Assembly (NCBI GenBank): GCA_021199135.1
Contig: JAJQIQ010000240.1
Location: 1 to 8,414, forward strand
Length of the DNA stretch: 8,414 bases
Source: Clostridiales bacterium
Lineage (GTDB): Bacteria; Bacillota; Clostridia; Lachnospirales; Lachnospiraceae
Direction of reading: 5' to 3'
A program made the translations under genes and the position numbers. Within the stretch, counting starts at the first letter, position 1. Every line of letters starts with the position of its first letter. Below the pieces are notes generated by a model. It saw only the letters and a list, made by a program, of their open reading frames with translations, was not told where the DNA came from and made no database searches. Positions 1 to 6,844 of this stretch are shown piece after piece.

Positions 1-31
1 CCCGCGCCGTCTCCGAAACCTGATTTCCCAT
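1..31 (-). CDS. start of an unidentified gene (N-terminal ten codons only)
   Basis: An ATG at 31 is preceded by a near-perfect AGGAGGG ribosome binding site with 7-nt spacing, and upstream of that by a strong promoter. The frame stays open to the window edge and reads MGNQVSETAR. Ten residues are too few to assign a family. A polar start ending in ETAR resembles the beginning of many TetR-type helix-turn-helix regulators, and a dyad overlaps the promoter, so an autoregulated repressor is a possible but unproven reading. The gene has its own promoter, so it need not belong to the exporter operon that ends at 147. Confidence 0.72.
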   Translation of the reverse strand, partial: MGNQVSETAR

Positions 32-38
32 CTTTTTT

Positions 39-45
39 CCCTCCT
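39..45 (-). promoter_or_regulatory. ribosome binding site of the partial gene at 31
   Basis: AGGAGGG on the minus strand, followed by a 7-nt A-rich spacer (32-38) and ATG. It is a full match to the anti-Shine-Dalgarno core and is the main evidence that a real gene begins at 31. Confidence 0.85.
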
Positions 46-61
46 GATTTTTAAAAAATTA

Positions 62-79
62 AATGACTTTACGGTCATT
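62..79. promoter_or_regulatory. dyad operator overlapping the -10 box
   Basis: The inverted repeat AATGAC-N6-GTCATT has perfect 6-bp arms and a 6-bp centre. It covers the downstream edge of the -10 box and the predicted start site, a classic position for a repressor that blocks initiation. TGAC...GTCA arms of this size fit dimeric helix-turn-helix regulators such as TetR or MarR types. As RNA it could form only a short 6-bp hairpin, and it lies partly upstream of the predicted start, so a DNA operator is the better reading. The cognate protein is not identified. Confidence 0.55.
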
Positions 80-105
80 GTAGCCTGTTTTTTTGCATAT
101 GTAAA
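77..105 (-). promoter_or_regulatory. near-consensus housekeeping (sigma-A) promoter
   Basis: Minus strand: a -35 box TTTACA (105-100) and a -10 box TACAAT (82-77) are separated by exactly 17 bp. Each box has one mismatch to consensus. The predicted transcription start is near 70, giving a leader of about 40 nt before the ATG at 31. The promoter lies in the AT-rich gap after the exporter gene ending at 147 and points at the partial gene. It is the clearest promoter in the window. Confidence 0.75.
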
Positions 106-146
106 CTTATATTTTAGCCAAATCTAGTACGATTTTTTATCTATAT

Positions 147-1907
147 TTACCTATACCATTTTCTCTGAATTTCAAACATATGTTTGTATATCCCATTCAT
201 GCGCATTAGCTCCTCATGGGTGCCCTCCTCCGCGACACGCCCCCGGTCCATCACCAGGATGCGATCCGCCATCCTCGCAAAGCCGAGACGGTGCGAGGTG
301 AAGATGACTGTCCGGCTGCCCGCCAGGTCAAAAATCAGCTGGTAAATGTCGATTTCCGCGAGGGGATCTAAGTATGCGGCGGGCTCGTCCAAAATCCATA
401 AGTCGGCATCCTCGTTTGCGAGTAGCCTGCCCACCGCCAGCCTCTGCCACTGCCCCTTGGAGAGCTCCATGCCGTCATCCAGCTGCCCCAAGCAGGTCTC
501 TGGGCCGTTCTTTAGGCTCTTCACGTAGTCAGACAGACCCACCTGCCGCAGTATCTCCCAGAGCCGCTCCTCGGGCAAGCTCTTCCCTCCGCAGCCCAGC
601 TCGATATTTTCTCGGATGGTGAGGGGATATTCCAAAAAATCCTGGAGCAGTGCCGAGCAGTCCTGTATGCCCGTCTGGCAGATTCCTTCGTATGAAGAAA
701 GGAGTCCAATCACCACGGACATGAGTGTCGTCTTGCCGCTGCCGTTCTCGCCCACGATGGCGATTTTTTCACCTTTGCGCATGGATAGGTCCACCCCTTG
801 CAGTGCCATCGTCTCGGCCTGCGGGTACTGGTACCGCAAGTTCTCGGCACATATGGCGAGGCCGTCCGCCGCCTGGCCCATATTTTCCTGCGGCCCATCC
901 TGGTCCGGCCAGTCCGTCACGATCTCGAAATAGTCGGACACGATGCGGATGAATTCATTCTGGTTCATCAGAAACAGCGTGAAGCTTTTCAGCTGGTCGA
1001 ACATATTGCCAAGGAGCGCGACCGCCATCGCGAAATATCCCAAGGTGCACACCCCGCCCACGGCCTTGTTTCCCAGCAAAAAAGCTGCCGCGAAAAATAC
1101 GACGGCGAAGAGCACGTTTCCCAAAAGCTCCGCCCCCTCCGTGTACGTGTTTAGCTGCACGCACTTGGCGCACTCCGCGTCGTTGGAATCGGTAAAGCGG
1201 TTCACAAAGTACTTGTAGGAGCCCTGCGTCTGGATGTTCTGCTGGTGCACCCTGGATGACAATGTCCACTTGAAATAATTCGTGCGGCGGCTCCGGGGCT
1301 GTACGTTTTTCTCCCAGAACCTGAGCGTCACCCCGGAGAGCCTGCCAGTAAAAATCGTGCAGATGACGACGGAAGCGATCAGGGCGAGCGTTAGCATAAA
1401 GCCGATGCCCGTCAGCATCACGAAATACACCACCAGGAAAATAGCGGTGCGGATGATGTTCATCGCCCCATACACAGCGTCGGTGTATTTGTCCGCGGCC
1501 TGCCTAGCGATGTCAATCTTTGCATAAGTCTCCTGCCGCTCGAAATATTCATAAGGGATGCGCGAGAGCTTTTCGGTGAGCCGTTCCTTCACACTGGCCT
1601 TTACCATGTCGTTGTAACGCACTGTGATCCTGAAATAAACGCTGTTTAACACCGCAAGAAGCAGCAACGCGGCTAGGAAGATGAGGCTGCCCACGATGAG
1701 CGGATATGCCTTCTCCTGCCCCGCGATCAATGCCACGACATGGTCGGTGGCGTATTCCAAAAACTTTAATTCCACCACGGTAACGGCCACGCCCACATTG
1801 TATAAAATCATGACAAAAATCGTCCTAGCCGGAAACTGGGCAAAGAGGTCTTTTAACACCAGCCACTCTGTATTTAAAAATTCTCTTATAGTAATTTTTT
1901 TACTCAT
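147..1907 (-). CDS. ABC exporter half-transporter (membrane domain fused to ATPase), second of a pair
   Basis: A 586-residue half-ABC exporter, expected in the cytoplasmic membrane and likely a heterodimer with the protein from 1900-3711. The N-terminal half carries hydrophobic segments at about residues 30-49, 68-91, 148-189 and 261-303. The ATPase domain shows Walker A GENGSGKT (386-393), Q-loop Q422, a variant signature LSKGQ (482-486, usual LSGGQ), Walker B ILDEP with D507 and E508, and H-loop H539, so the nucleotide-site residues are present. The stretch from the Walker A lysine to Q422 is only 30 residues, against 38 in its partner. The start at 1907 is preferred over an in-frame ATG at 1958 because it has AGAGGG six nt upstream and forms the overlap ATGAGTAA with the partner's stop. 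No peptidase domain is present. The substrate is unknown; peptides, lipids or drugs are all possible for this family. Confidence 0.9.
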   Translation of the reverse strand: MSKKITIREFLNTEWLVLKDLFAQFPARTIFVMILYNVGVAVTVVELKFLEYATDHVVALIAGQEKAYPLIVGSLIFLAALLLLAVLNSVYFRITVRYNDMVKASVKERLTEKLSRIPYEYFERQETYAKIDIARQAADKYTDAVYGAMNIIRTAIFLVVYFVMLTGIGFMLTLALIASVVICTIFTGRLSGVTLRFWEKNVQPRSRRTNYFKWTLSSRVHQQNIQTQGSYKYFVNRFTDSNDAECAKCVQLNTYTEGAELLGNVLFAVVFFAAAFLLGNKAVGGVCTLGYFAMAVALLGNMFDQLKSFTLFLMNQNEFIRIVSDYFEIVTDWPDQDGPQENMGQAADGLAICAENLRYQYPQAETMALQGVDLSMRKGEKIAIVGENGSGKTTLMSVVIGLLSSYEGICQTGIQDCSALLQDFLEYPLTIRENIELGCGGKSLPEERLWEILRQVGLSDYVKSLKNGPETCLGQLDDGMELSKGQWQRLAVGRLLANEDADLWILDEPAAYLDPLAEIDIYQLIFDLAGSRTVIFTSHRLGFARMADRILVMDRGRVAEEGTHEELMRMNGIYKHMFEIQRKWYR

Positions 1908-3711
1908 ACAGCGCCCTCTGGCGGTTAAAAAATTCCGCGTAATATCCGTTTTGCTCAAGCAGCTGCTCGTGCGTGCCTTCCTCCGCGATATGCCCGTCCT
2001 TCATCATGATGATGCGATCCGCCATCCTCGCGAAAGCTATTCGATGGGAGATGAGCACCGCTGTCCTGCCTCCCAGCCAGCTCCTAATGTCAGAGAGCAT
2101 GGACTCCTCCGTTATGGCGTCCATGGACGCGCTGGGCTCGTCGAGAAGCAGGATTTCAGGCTCGCCCATGCAGGCTGCGGCGAGAATCACGCGCTGCCAC
2201 TGCCCGCCAGATAAGTTCACTCCGTCCTCATCGTATTCCTTTCCAAGGACGGTGTCCTGCTGCCTGGGCAAACTCTCGACAAGTTCTTCGATTCTGGCCT
2301 TGCGGTAAGCCTCATCCAACTTCTCCTGCAGCCCCATCCACTCGATGCGGCCCGTCCCCACATGGTCCTTTAGCGATATCGCAAACATCGAATATTCCTG
2401 CGGCATCGTGCCAAAATAGGAAAGCACCGGCTCTTTCACCGGTTGCCCGTTTAGCCTGATTTCACCGGACAGAGGCGGGAGGCTTCCGTTCATGAGCTTG
2501 GAGAGCGTCGTCTTGCCGCTGCCGTTCTCGCCCAGGATGCTTACGATCTCCCCTCTGCGCAGCGAAAGCGACACGGAGCCCACGGCATTTTTCTCCCCCT
2601 CTGGATACTTGTAAGACACGTCCGAGAGCGTCAAATCTGAAAACTCCCCGTAGGGAAGCACCCGCTCCTCCACATCCGAATCCTTCATCTCCCTGATCTC
2701 GTCGCGCGTCAGTGGGCAGACGAGGTCGTAATATTCCTGCAAGAACTTCGTGTCCTTGTATGTGCCCTTCACCACGTTGTAGGCGAGGGCGTTCATCCGC
2801 TCCGCGCAGGATTTTACCAGCAGAAAGAGCATGGAGAAAGTACCGATGTCATACCTGCCTCTGCAGACGCCCCAGATAATGAGCAAAACCGCCGGGATCC
2901 GCAGGTAGAGGAGCACCCTGGCCTGCCTGTTCCAGAGCTTCGTGCGGCGGGTACTCATGTCGAGCTGCTCTTTTCTAAGGCTCCCAAAGACTTCCCGCCA
3001 CTTTTCAAAGAAAAAGCCCGCCAGCCTGAAAATCCTGATTTCTTTTGCAGCCTCTCGGCCGGTCAGAAGGCCCTGGAAATAATTTTCCTTTCTCAGATTT
3101 CTGACCTGACGGTGCTCCAGCTCGTACTCGCCCTTTGCGATATAGCGGTGGAGCAGGGCTGAAATAATCCCTATGACCAGGGCGTATGGAATCAATATCG
3201 GTTCATAAATGGCGAACAGCACCAGCATGCCGACAAGGTAGCCAAAATCCGAAAAAATAAGGCTAAAAAGTGCGGAAATATAGCCGCTGACCGACTGGAT
3301 ATTGCCAGCAACCAGCGTGAAACGGTCCATGAAGTCGGCCTTGAAAAAATCCTCCTGCGGCATTTTGCTGCACCGCCACATGAACATTCTTCTGAAAAAC
3401 CCGTCCACGCGGTAGCGGAAAAAATTGCCGCCGAGCGCACCTAGGAAATTCCCGGTCTTTAAGATAAAGTAAAATACCAGATAAAGCACGACAAAGCCGA
3501 CAAAGGCGCTGCTCAATACGCCCAGCTCCATGTCGCGGATGAGCGTGTTGACCAGTGCCCTGTCGGCCATTGTCAGAAACAGTGATAAGAGCGTGGAAAA
3601 GAGGAGGATAACCCCGTAGGCCGCGACTGCTGGAAAACAGTGCAGTAGTGCCTTGCGGAGAATCCAAGCCGTCTTATCGCGCCCGTTGGCTGACGCCTTT
3701 TTACTCGTCAT
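1900..3711 (-). CDS. ABC exporter half-transporter (membrane domain fused to ATPase), first of a pair
   Basis: A 603-residue half-ABC exporter. Hydrophobic membrane segments lie at about residues 26-50, 65-85, 145-189 and 267-303. The ATPase domain has Walker A GENGSGKT (394-401), Q-loop Q438, canonical signature LSGGQ (500-504), Walker B ILLLDEP with D524 and E525, and H-loop H556, so it looks fully active. The ATG at 3711 is chosen over one at 3732 because GGGGGAG lies 5 nt upstream, while the 3732 start has no comparable site. It overlaps the GH5 gene by 11 nt upstream and the second half-transporter by 8 nt downstream, so the three are probably one translationally coupled unit. Two adjacent half-transporters of matching design suggest a heterodimer. 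The exported substrate cannot be read from sequence; pairing with a glycanase is not the usual context for peptide or drug exporters. Confidence 0.9.
   Translation of the reverse strand: MTSKKASANGRDKTAWILRKALLHCFPAVAAYGVILLFSTLLSLFLTMADRALVNTLIRDMELGVLSSAFVGFVVLYLVFYFILKTGNFLGALGGNFFRYRVDGFFRRMFMWRCSKMPQEDFFKADFMDRFTLVAGNIQSVSGYISALFSLIFSDFGYLVGMLVLFAIYEPILIPYALVIGIISALLHRYIAKGEYELEHRQVRNLRKENYFQGLLTGREAAKEIRIFRLAGFFFEKWREVFGSLRKEQLDMSTRRTKLWNRQARVLLYLRIPAVLLIIWGVCRGRYDIGTFSMLFLLVKSCAERMNALAYNVVKGTYKDTKFLQEYYDLVCPLTRDEIREMKDSDVEERVLPYGEFSDLTLSDVSYKYPEGEKNAVGSVSLSLRRGEIVSILGENGSGKTTLSKLMNGSLPPLSGEIRLNGQPVKEPVLSYFGTMPQEYSMFAISLKDHVGTGRIEWMGLQEKLDEAYRKARIEELVESLPRQQDTVLGKEYDEDGVNLSGGQWQRVILAAACMGEPEILLLDEPSASMDAITEESMLSDIRSWLGGRTAVLISHRIAFARMADRIIMMKDGHIAEEGTHEQLLEQNGYYAEFFNRQRALYE
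1914..1919 (-). promoter_or_regulatory. ribosome binding site deciding the start at 1907
   Basis: AGAGGG lies 6 nt upstream of the ATG at 1907, inside the last codons of the preceding exporter gene. It supports 1907 over the in-frame ATG at 1958 and implies translational coupling. Confidence 0.7.
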
Positions 3712-4963
3712 CGCCGCTCCCCCATGCGGCATCCATCATGGCCTGCAGCAGGTCGGGGTAAGCGCACTCGCCCGTGTTCCTGTCGATCAGGCCGAAATTC
3801 TCCCCGCTAGTGTTGTAGGCCCCGTTGTCCCACCAGATGCACGGCACGCCGATCGCGGCCGCCGCGCTCACATAGTAGGTGGCCCACTCCGCGCGCTCGG
3901 ACTCGTTGTCCTTGTTCATCGCGCCGAACTCCCCGATGATGACCGGGATTCCCTTGTCGATGAACAGGGTCTTAAGGTCCTCCATTAGCGTGTCGATGGC
4001 GGTCGTGTCGTTGTTCCACTCGCTGCGTCCCGCCGTGTTGAGCGCGAAGTCGTAGGGCTCGTAGGCGTGCACGGAAATTATGATGCGGTCGTCGTCCTCC
4101 GGCACCTCGATGTGCTGGATGCCGACGGTGCTGTTCGCGCCGTAGCCCGGGATCATCAGCATGCGGTACGGGTTTGAGCCTCCGCTGTCGCGGACCGCGT
4201 TTATGAAGGCCAGATTCGTGGCGTTCACCACATCCCAGCCCTCCTGGTCGCCACCGGTCCACTCCACGGACGTCCCGACCTTGCGGGGCTCGTTCTGCGC
4301 CTCAAAAATCAGGTGCTCGTCGTAGTCCTTGAAACGCTCCGCGATCTGGCTCCAGAGCGCCGCCATCTCCTCGCAGGCCGTCTCCTCGTTGTCGTAGTAC
4401 GGGTAGTTCCAGTCCTCGTGGTGCATGTTTATGATCACGTATGCGCCCTTGTTGTACGCGTAGTCCACGACCTCCTGCACGCGGTCGAGCCAGCTCTCCA
4501 CGATCGTGTAGTCCGGGGCCGGGGCGAAGTGGTTCTCCCAGGTGACGGGGATGCGGATCACGTTGAAGCCTGCGTCCAGCACCGCGTCGACGAACTCCTG
4601 CGACACCTTGGGGTTGCCCCAGGCGGTCTCGAACTTGAAGGACGGCTCCACCCGAGCCAGCTTGTCGTTCGTGGAATCGAGGGTGTTCCCGATATTGAAG
4701 CCTATTTTTATTTCATTTACCACGTCCATAGCAGTCAGATCTTCCATTTCGGGATTGATATTTGGCGTTTTGACATAGGTGTCCTCCTCGGAGGCCTCCT
4801 CCGTCTCCTCGGCCACCCCCTGGGCGGTGGCTTCCGTCCCGGCGGAGCCTTTCTCCTCTGCGGACTGCGTGTCAAAAGCATTTGTTCCATTCCCACAGCC
4901 GCCCATAAGGCCTAGGCCGAGCGCCGCCACGAGCACCGCTGCAATAATTTTACGTCTTCTCAT
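3701..4963 (-). CDS. secreted GH5 endo-beta-glycanase lipoprotein (subfamily 4-like)
   Basis: A 420-residue glycoside hydrolase family 5 enzyme of the endoglucanase/xyloglucanase type. Residues 1-23 are a lipoprotein signal peptide (basic start, hydrophobic core, LMGGC with C23 as lipidation site), so the enzyme should be tethered outside the cell. A Glu/Thr/Ala-rich acidic linker spans about 24-65. The catalytic barrel follows, with IGNTLD (91-96), ETAWGNP (112-118), R137 of VIRIP, H181-H182, acid/base E225 in NEP, H299 and Y301 of SVHAY, nucleophile E345 in IIGEFGA and W377-W378. The ETAWGNP and NEPR...EW pattern recalls subfamily GH5_4, which includes xyloglucanases, licheninases and glucanases; mannan or glucomannan cleavage cannot be excluded given the GH130 neighbour. 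No carbohydrate-binding module is visible. The gene starts 15 nt after the GH130 stop, with GGAGGA upstream of the ATG, and its 3' end overlaps the exporter gene by 11 nt. Confidence 0.93.
   Translation of the reverse strand: MRRRKIIAAVLVAALGLGLMGGCGNGTNAFDTQSAEEKGSAGTEATAQGVAEETEEASEEDTYVKTPNINPEMEDLTAMDVVNEIKIGFNIGNTLDSTNDKLARVEPSFKFETAWGNPKVSQEFVDAVLDAGFNVIRIPVTWENHFAPAPDYTIVESWLDRVQEVVDYAYNKGAYVIINMHHEDWNYPYYDNEETACEEMAALWSQIAERFKDYDEHLIFEAQNEPRKVGTSVEWTGGDQEGWDVVNATNLAFINAVRDSGGSNPYRMLMIPGYGANSTVGIQHIEVPEDDDRIIISVHAYEPYDFALNTAGRSEWNNDTTAIDTLMEDLKTLFIDKGIPVIIGEFGAMNKDNESERAEWATYYVSAAAAIGVPCIWWDNGAYNTSGENFGLIDRNTGECAYPDLLQAMMDAAWGSGDDE
3717..3723 (-). promoter_or_regulatory. ribosome binding site deciding the start at 3711
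   Basis: GGGGGAG lies 5 nt upstream of the ATG at 3711, within the 3' end of the GH5 coding sequence. Its position makes 3711 the likely start and shortens the predicted protein by seven residues relative to an ATG at 3732. Confidence 0.65.
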
Positions 4964-4970
4964 GCGTCCG

Positions 4971-4976
4971 TCCTCC
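4971..4976 (-). promoter_or_regulatory. ribosome binding site of the GH5 gene
   Basis: GGAGGA lies 7 nt before the ATG at 4963, only two bases from the GH130 stop codon (4979-4981). The ribosome ending GH130 translation would sit directly over this site, so coupling is likely. Confidence 0.7.
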
Positions 4977-4978
4977 GA

Positions 4979-6001
4979 TCACCTTACCCCAATCTCACGG
5001 TCCGTGTCGCTTGTCACGCTGTGCTGCTTGATGTAGTCCGTCACTTCCTTGAGCGTCGTGAACGCGAGGCCGACGTAGCTGTCCGCGCAGCCGTAGTAGA
5101 TGGCGATCTTTCCGGACTCGGAGTCGTGGATCGTCGCGCACGGGAAGGTCACGTTCGGCACGAAGCCGCGCTCCTCGTACCAATCCTCCGGCGTGAGCAG
5201 GAAGTTCTCGCAGCGGTAGAGCACCTTCGACGGGTTGTCCAGGTCGAGGATTGCGCCGCCGATCGAGTACACGTAGCCGTTGCAGGTGCCGCTCACGCCG
5301 TGGTAGAACAGGAGCCAGCCCTCGTTCGTCTCGATGGGAGCCGCGCCCCCGCCGATCTTAAGCGACTCCCACCATGAATTCCCGCGGCTCATCACGTGAC
5401 GGTGCCTGCCCCAGTACACGAGGTCCGGGCTCTCGCTCAGGAATATGTCGCCAAAGGGCGTGTGCCCAGAATCTGACGGGCGGCTCAGCATCATGTACTT
5501 GCCGTTTATCTTCCTCGGGAAGAGCACCGCGTTGCGGTTGAACGGGATGAACGGGTTCTCCATCCTGGTGAAGGTCTTGAAATCCGTGGTCTTCGCCATC
5601 CCGATCGCAGCGCCGTAGAAATCCTGGCACCAGATGATGTAGTAGGTGTCCTCCACCTTCACGAGCCTCGGGTCGTAGGCGTATACCGGCATGGAATCGT
5701 TGCCGTCCTCATCCTTGAAAGGAATCCTCTCCGGGTCAAAATTCCAGTGGATCGCGTCGTCGCTGCGGCCTAAATAAATGTACGGCACGCCGTTCGTCTG
5801 CTCCCCGCGGAACACGCCGATGAACTTGCCCTCATAGGGTATCACCGCGCTGTTGAAGATCCGCGCCACGCCGTCGATCGGGTTCCTGCCGATGATCGGG
5901 TTCTCAGTGTAGCGCCATACCGGCGCACCTTTCAGCCCCGCCGGCTTCTCCTGCCAGGGCACATTCTTCACGACAGGCGCTATCATCTTAATCTCGCTCA
6001 T
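4979..6001 (-). CDS. GH130 family beta-1,4-mannoside phosphorylase
   Basis: A 340-residue cytoplasmic enzyme with no signal peptide. GH130 phosphorylases split a terminal beta-mannosyl bond with inorganic phosphate, releasing alpha-mannose 1-phosphate. Five-bladed propeller hallmarks are visible: NPIIGRNP (34-41), GVFRGEQTNG (62-71) and YDPRL, in which D110 is the expected catalytic acid. R156 and R174 line up, by recollection, with phosphate-binding arginines of characterised members, and H234 in the YHG motif is another candidate ligand. This favours phosphorylase over the hydrolytic GH130 subgroups. The length fits the group acting on mannooligosaccharides or on beta-mannosyl-N-acetylglucosamine; mannosyl-glucose phosphorylases are usually longer. 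Substrate choice among these is open. The start at 6001 is supported by GAGGGG (6008-6013) with 6-nt spacing. The gene follows the DUF624 gene by 51 AT-rich nt. Confidence 0.92.
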   Translation of the reverse strand: MSEIKMIAPVVKNVPWQEKPAGLKGAPVWRYTENPIIGRNPIDGVARIFNSAVIPYEGKFIGVFRGEQTNGVPYIYLGRSDDAIHWNFDPERIPFKDEDGNDSMPVYAYDPRLVKVEDTYYIIWCQDFYGAAIGMAKTTDFKTFTRMENPFIPFNRNAVLFPRKINGKYMMLSRPSDSGHTPFGDIFLSESPDLVYWGRHRHVMSRGNSWWESLKIGGGAAPIETNEGWLLFYHGVSGTCNGYVYSIGGAILDLDNPSKVLYRCENFLLTPEDWYEERGFVPNVTFPCATIHDSESGKIAIYYGCADSYVGLAFTTLKEVTDYIKQHSVTSDTDREIGVR

Positions 6002-6052
6002 TTTTTTCCCCTCGTAGATTTCGTTTTATTATTTTTTATTCTTCATTTTTTA

Positions 6053-6715
6053 TCATTGGTAATACCATTTCTCCGCTTCCTCGCTGCCCTCCTCGACAGG
6101 CGGCATCAGCTTGCGAAGAATCTTTTCCACCGGAAAAGAAAATACAAATAAATATGCTCCGGGTATTATGAAAATCGTCCAGGGCATCACGTACACGACC
6201 ACGACGGCTGCCACGTCCAAAAGCAAGAGCCCGATGGTGAGCGGGAGATGCCGAAACATTTCCAAGAACGCCATCTTGAGCAGCTGCATGTTTCTCTGGT
6301 CAAACCTCGACAGCAAAGGAAATACGTAAGTCAGTACCCCGAGCAGCACGAACGCCACCAAAAGCATCACGATGAACATCGAGTCGTTCGCCTTGTTCTC
6401 GTTCATCCAGAGGTAACGGATGTCCACGGCAATCACGGCTGCCGCCAACAGGAAAAATATGGTCATCGGCAGTGACTGCTTGAAGTTTCTCTTGAAGCAT
6501 CCCCAGAATTCCCTGAAGATATATCCGGTGCGGTGCCTGACGCACTTCACCATCGTGTAGTAGCCCGCCGACATGGCCGCCCCTATCGTGATTATAGGGA
6601 TGGAAAAGCCGAACCAGAGAAGCCCTGTGTACAGGACGTCAAACAGCTTGTTCATGAACCGGGCAAACTTCGTGTCGCCGCTGAATATGGAACCTTTCAT
6701 GTCGTTTCCGGACAT
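6053..6715 (-). CDS. DUF624 (YesL-type) membrane protein
   Basis: A 220-residue integral membrane protein. Hydrophobic segments lie at about residues 25-54, 81-99, 112-135 and 158-195. The first contains FSIPIITIGAAMSAGYYTMVK-like spacing typical of the DUF624/YesL family, with a conserved proline and ITIG followed by a small-residue patch and a tyrosine pair. Family members occur in carbohydrate-use loci beside LplB/YtcP-type sugar importers; their biochemical role is not established, though an accessory role in uptake is often assumed. The ATG at 6715 is preferred over an in-frame ATG at 6838: GAGG lies 7 nt upstream, the hydrophobic core then starts at a normal distance, and the longer version would translate through a terminator-like hairpin. 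The gene heads the unit that continues into GH130, GH5 and the exporters. Confidence 0.88.
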   Translation of the reverse strand: MSGNDMKGSIFSGDTKFARFMNKLFDVLYTGLLWFGFSIPIITIGAAMSAGYYTMVKCVRHRTGYIFREFWGCFKRNFKQSLPMTIFFLLAAAVIAVDIRYLWMNENKANDSMFIVMLLVAFVLLGVLTYVFPLLSRFDQRNMQLLKMAFLEMFRHLPLTIGLLLLDVAAVVVVYVMPWTIFIIPGAYLFVFSFPVEKILRKLMPPVEEGSEEAEKWYYQ

Positions 6716-6722
6716 AGCATTT

Positions 6723-6726
6723 CCTC
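6723..6726 (-). promoter_or_regulatory. ribosome binding site deciding the start at 6715
   Basis: GAGG followed by the 7-nt spacer AAATGCT and the ATG at 6715. An ATG inside the spacer (6720) is in another frame and too close to the site. The site lies about 20 nt downstream of the terminator-like hairpin's U-tract. Confidence 0.65.
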
Positions 6727-6744
6727 GTAACCAACAATTTCTTT

Positions 6745-6803
6745 TTAAAAAACGAAAGAGGGGGTGGCTGTCGTTGCGGCAGCCTGACCTGCCCTCTTTC
6801 GTT
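6745..6803 (-). terminator. large intrinsic terminator or attenuator between binding protein and DUF624 genes
   Basis: Perfect 12-bp arms AACGAAAGAGGG (6751-6762) and CCCTCTTTCGTT (6792-6803) enclose a secondary stem (GGCTG 6766-6770 with CAGCC 6780-6784, and GGT/ACC outside it). On the minus strand the structure ends in a run of six T (CGTTTTTT), the form of a rho-independent terminator for the binding-protein transcript. No promoter is visible between it and the DUF624 start, so downstream expression would depend on read-through, on RNA processing or on an unseen promoter. Confidence 0.82.
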
Positions 6804-6844
6804 CTGTTTAAAAACTTGTTTATTTCTCCAAATCGCACAACCCT

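Noticed and set aside
76..99. Tiny minus-strand open frame starting ATGCAA (7 codons) as a candidate peptide substrate for the exporters
   Set aside because: It has no ribosome binding site, overlaps the promoter spacer and -10 box, and is too short; no precursor-peptide gene was found in the window.
120..135. Inverted repeat AAATC-N6-GATTT after the exporter stop, as a possible terminator
   Set aside because: Its 5-bp AT-rich stem is too weak, and the T-run lies on the plus-strand side, the wrong side for terminating the leftward exporter transcript.
1908..1958. In-frame extension of the second half-exporter (ATG at 1958)
   Set aside because: It lies inside the coding end of the first exporter, and the ATG at 1907 has AGAGGG and a typical stop/start overlap.
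3712..3732. In-frame extension of the first half-exporter (ATG at 3732)
   Set aside because: Its upstream sequence is a weak ribosome binding match, whereas the start at 3711 has GGGGGAG five nt upstream.
4313..4915. 200-codon plus-strand open frame opposite the GH5 gene
   Set aside because: It is antisense to a convincing GH5 gene with all catalytic motifs. Its Val/Leu/Arg/His-rich composition is typical of the shadow of GC-rich codons, with no supporting ribosome binding site or family features recognised.
6716..6838. In-frame N-terminal extension of the DUF624 protein (ATG at 6838)
   Set aside because: It would translate through the terminator-like hairpin, has no clear ribosome binding site and adds a basic, non-family-like segment; 6715 has GAGG at proper spacing.
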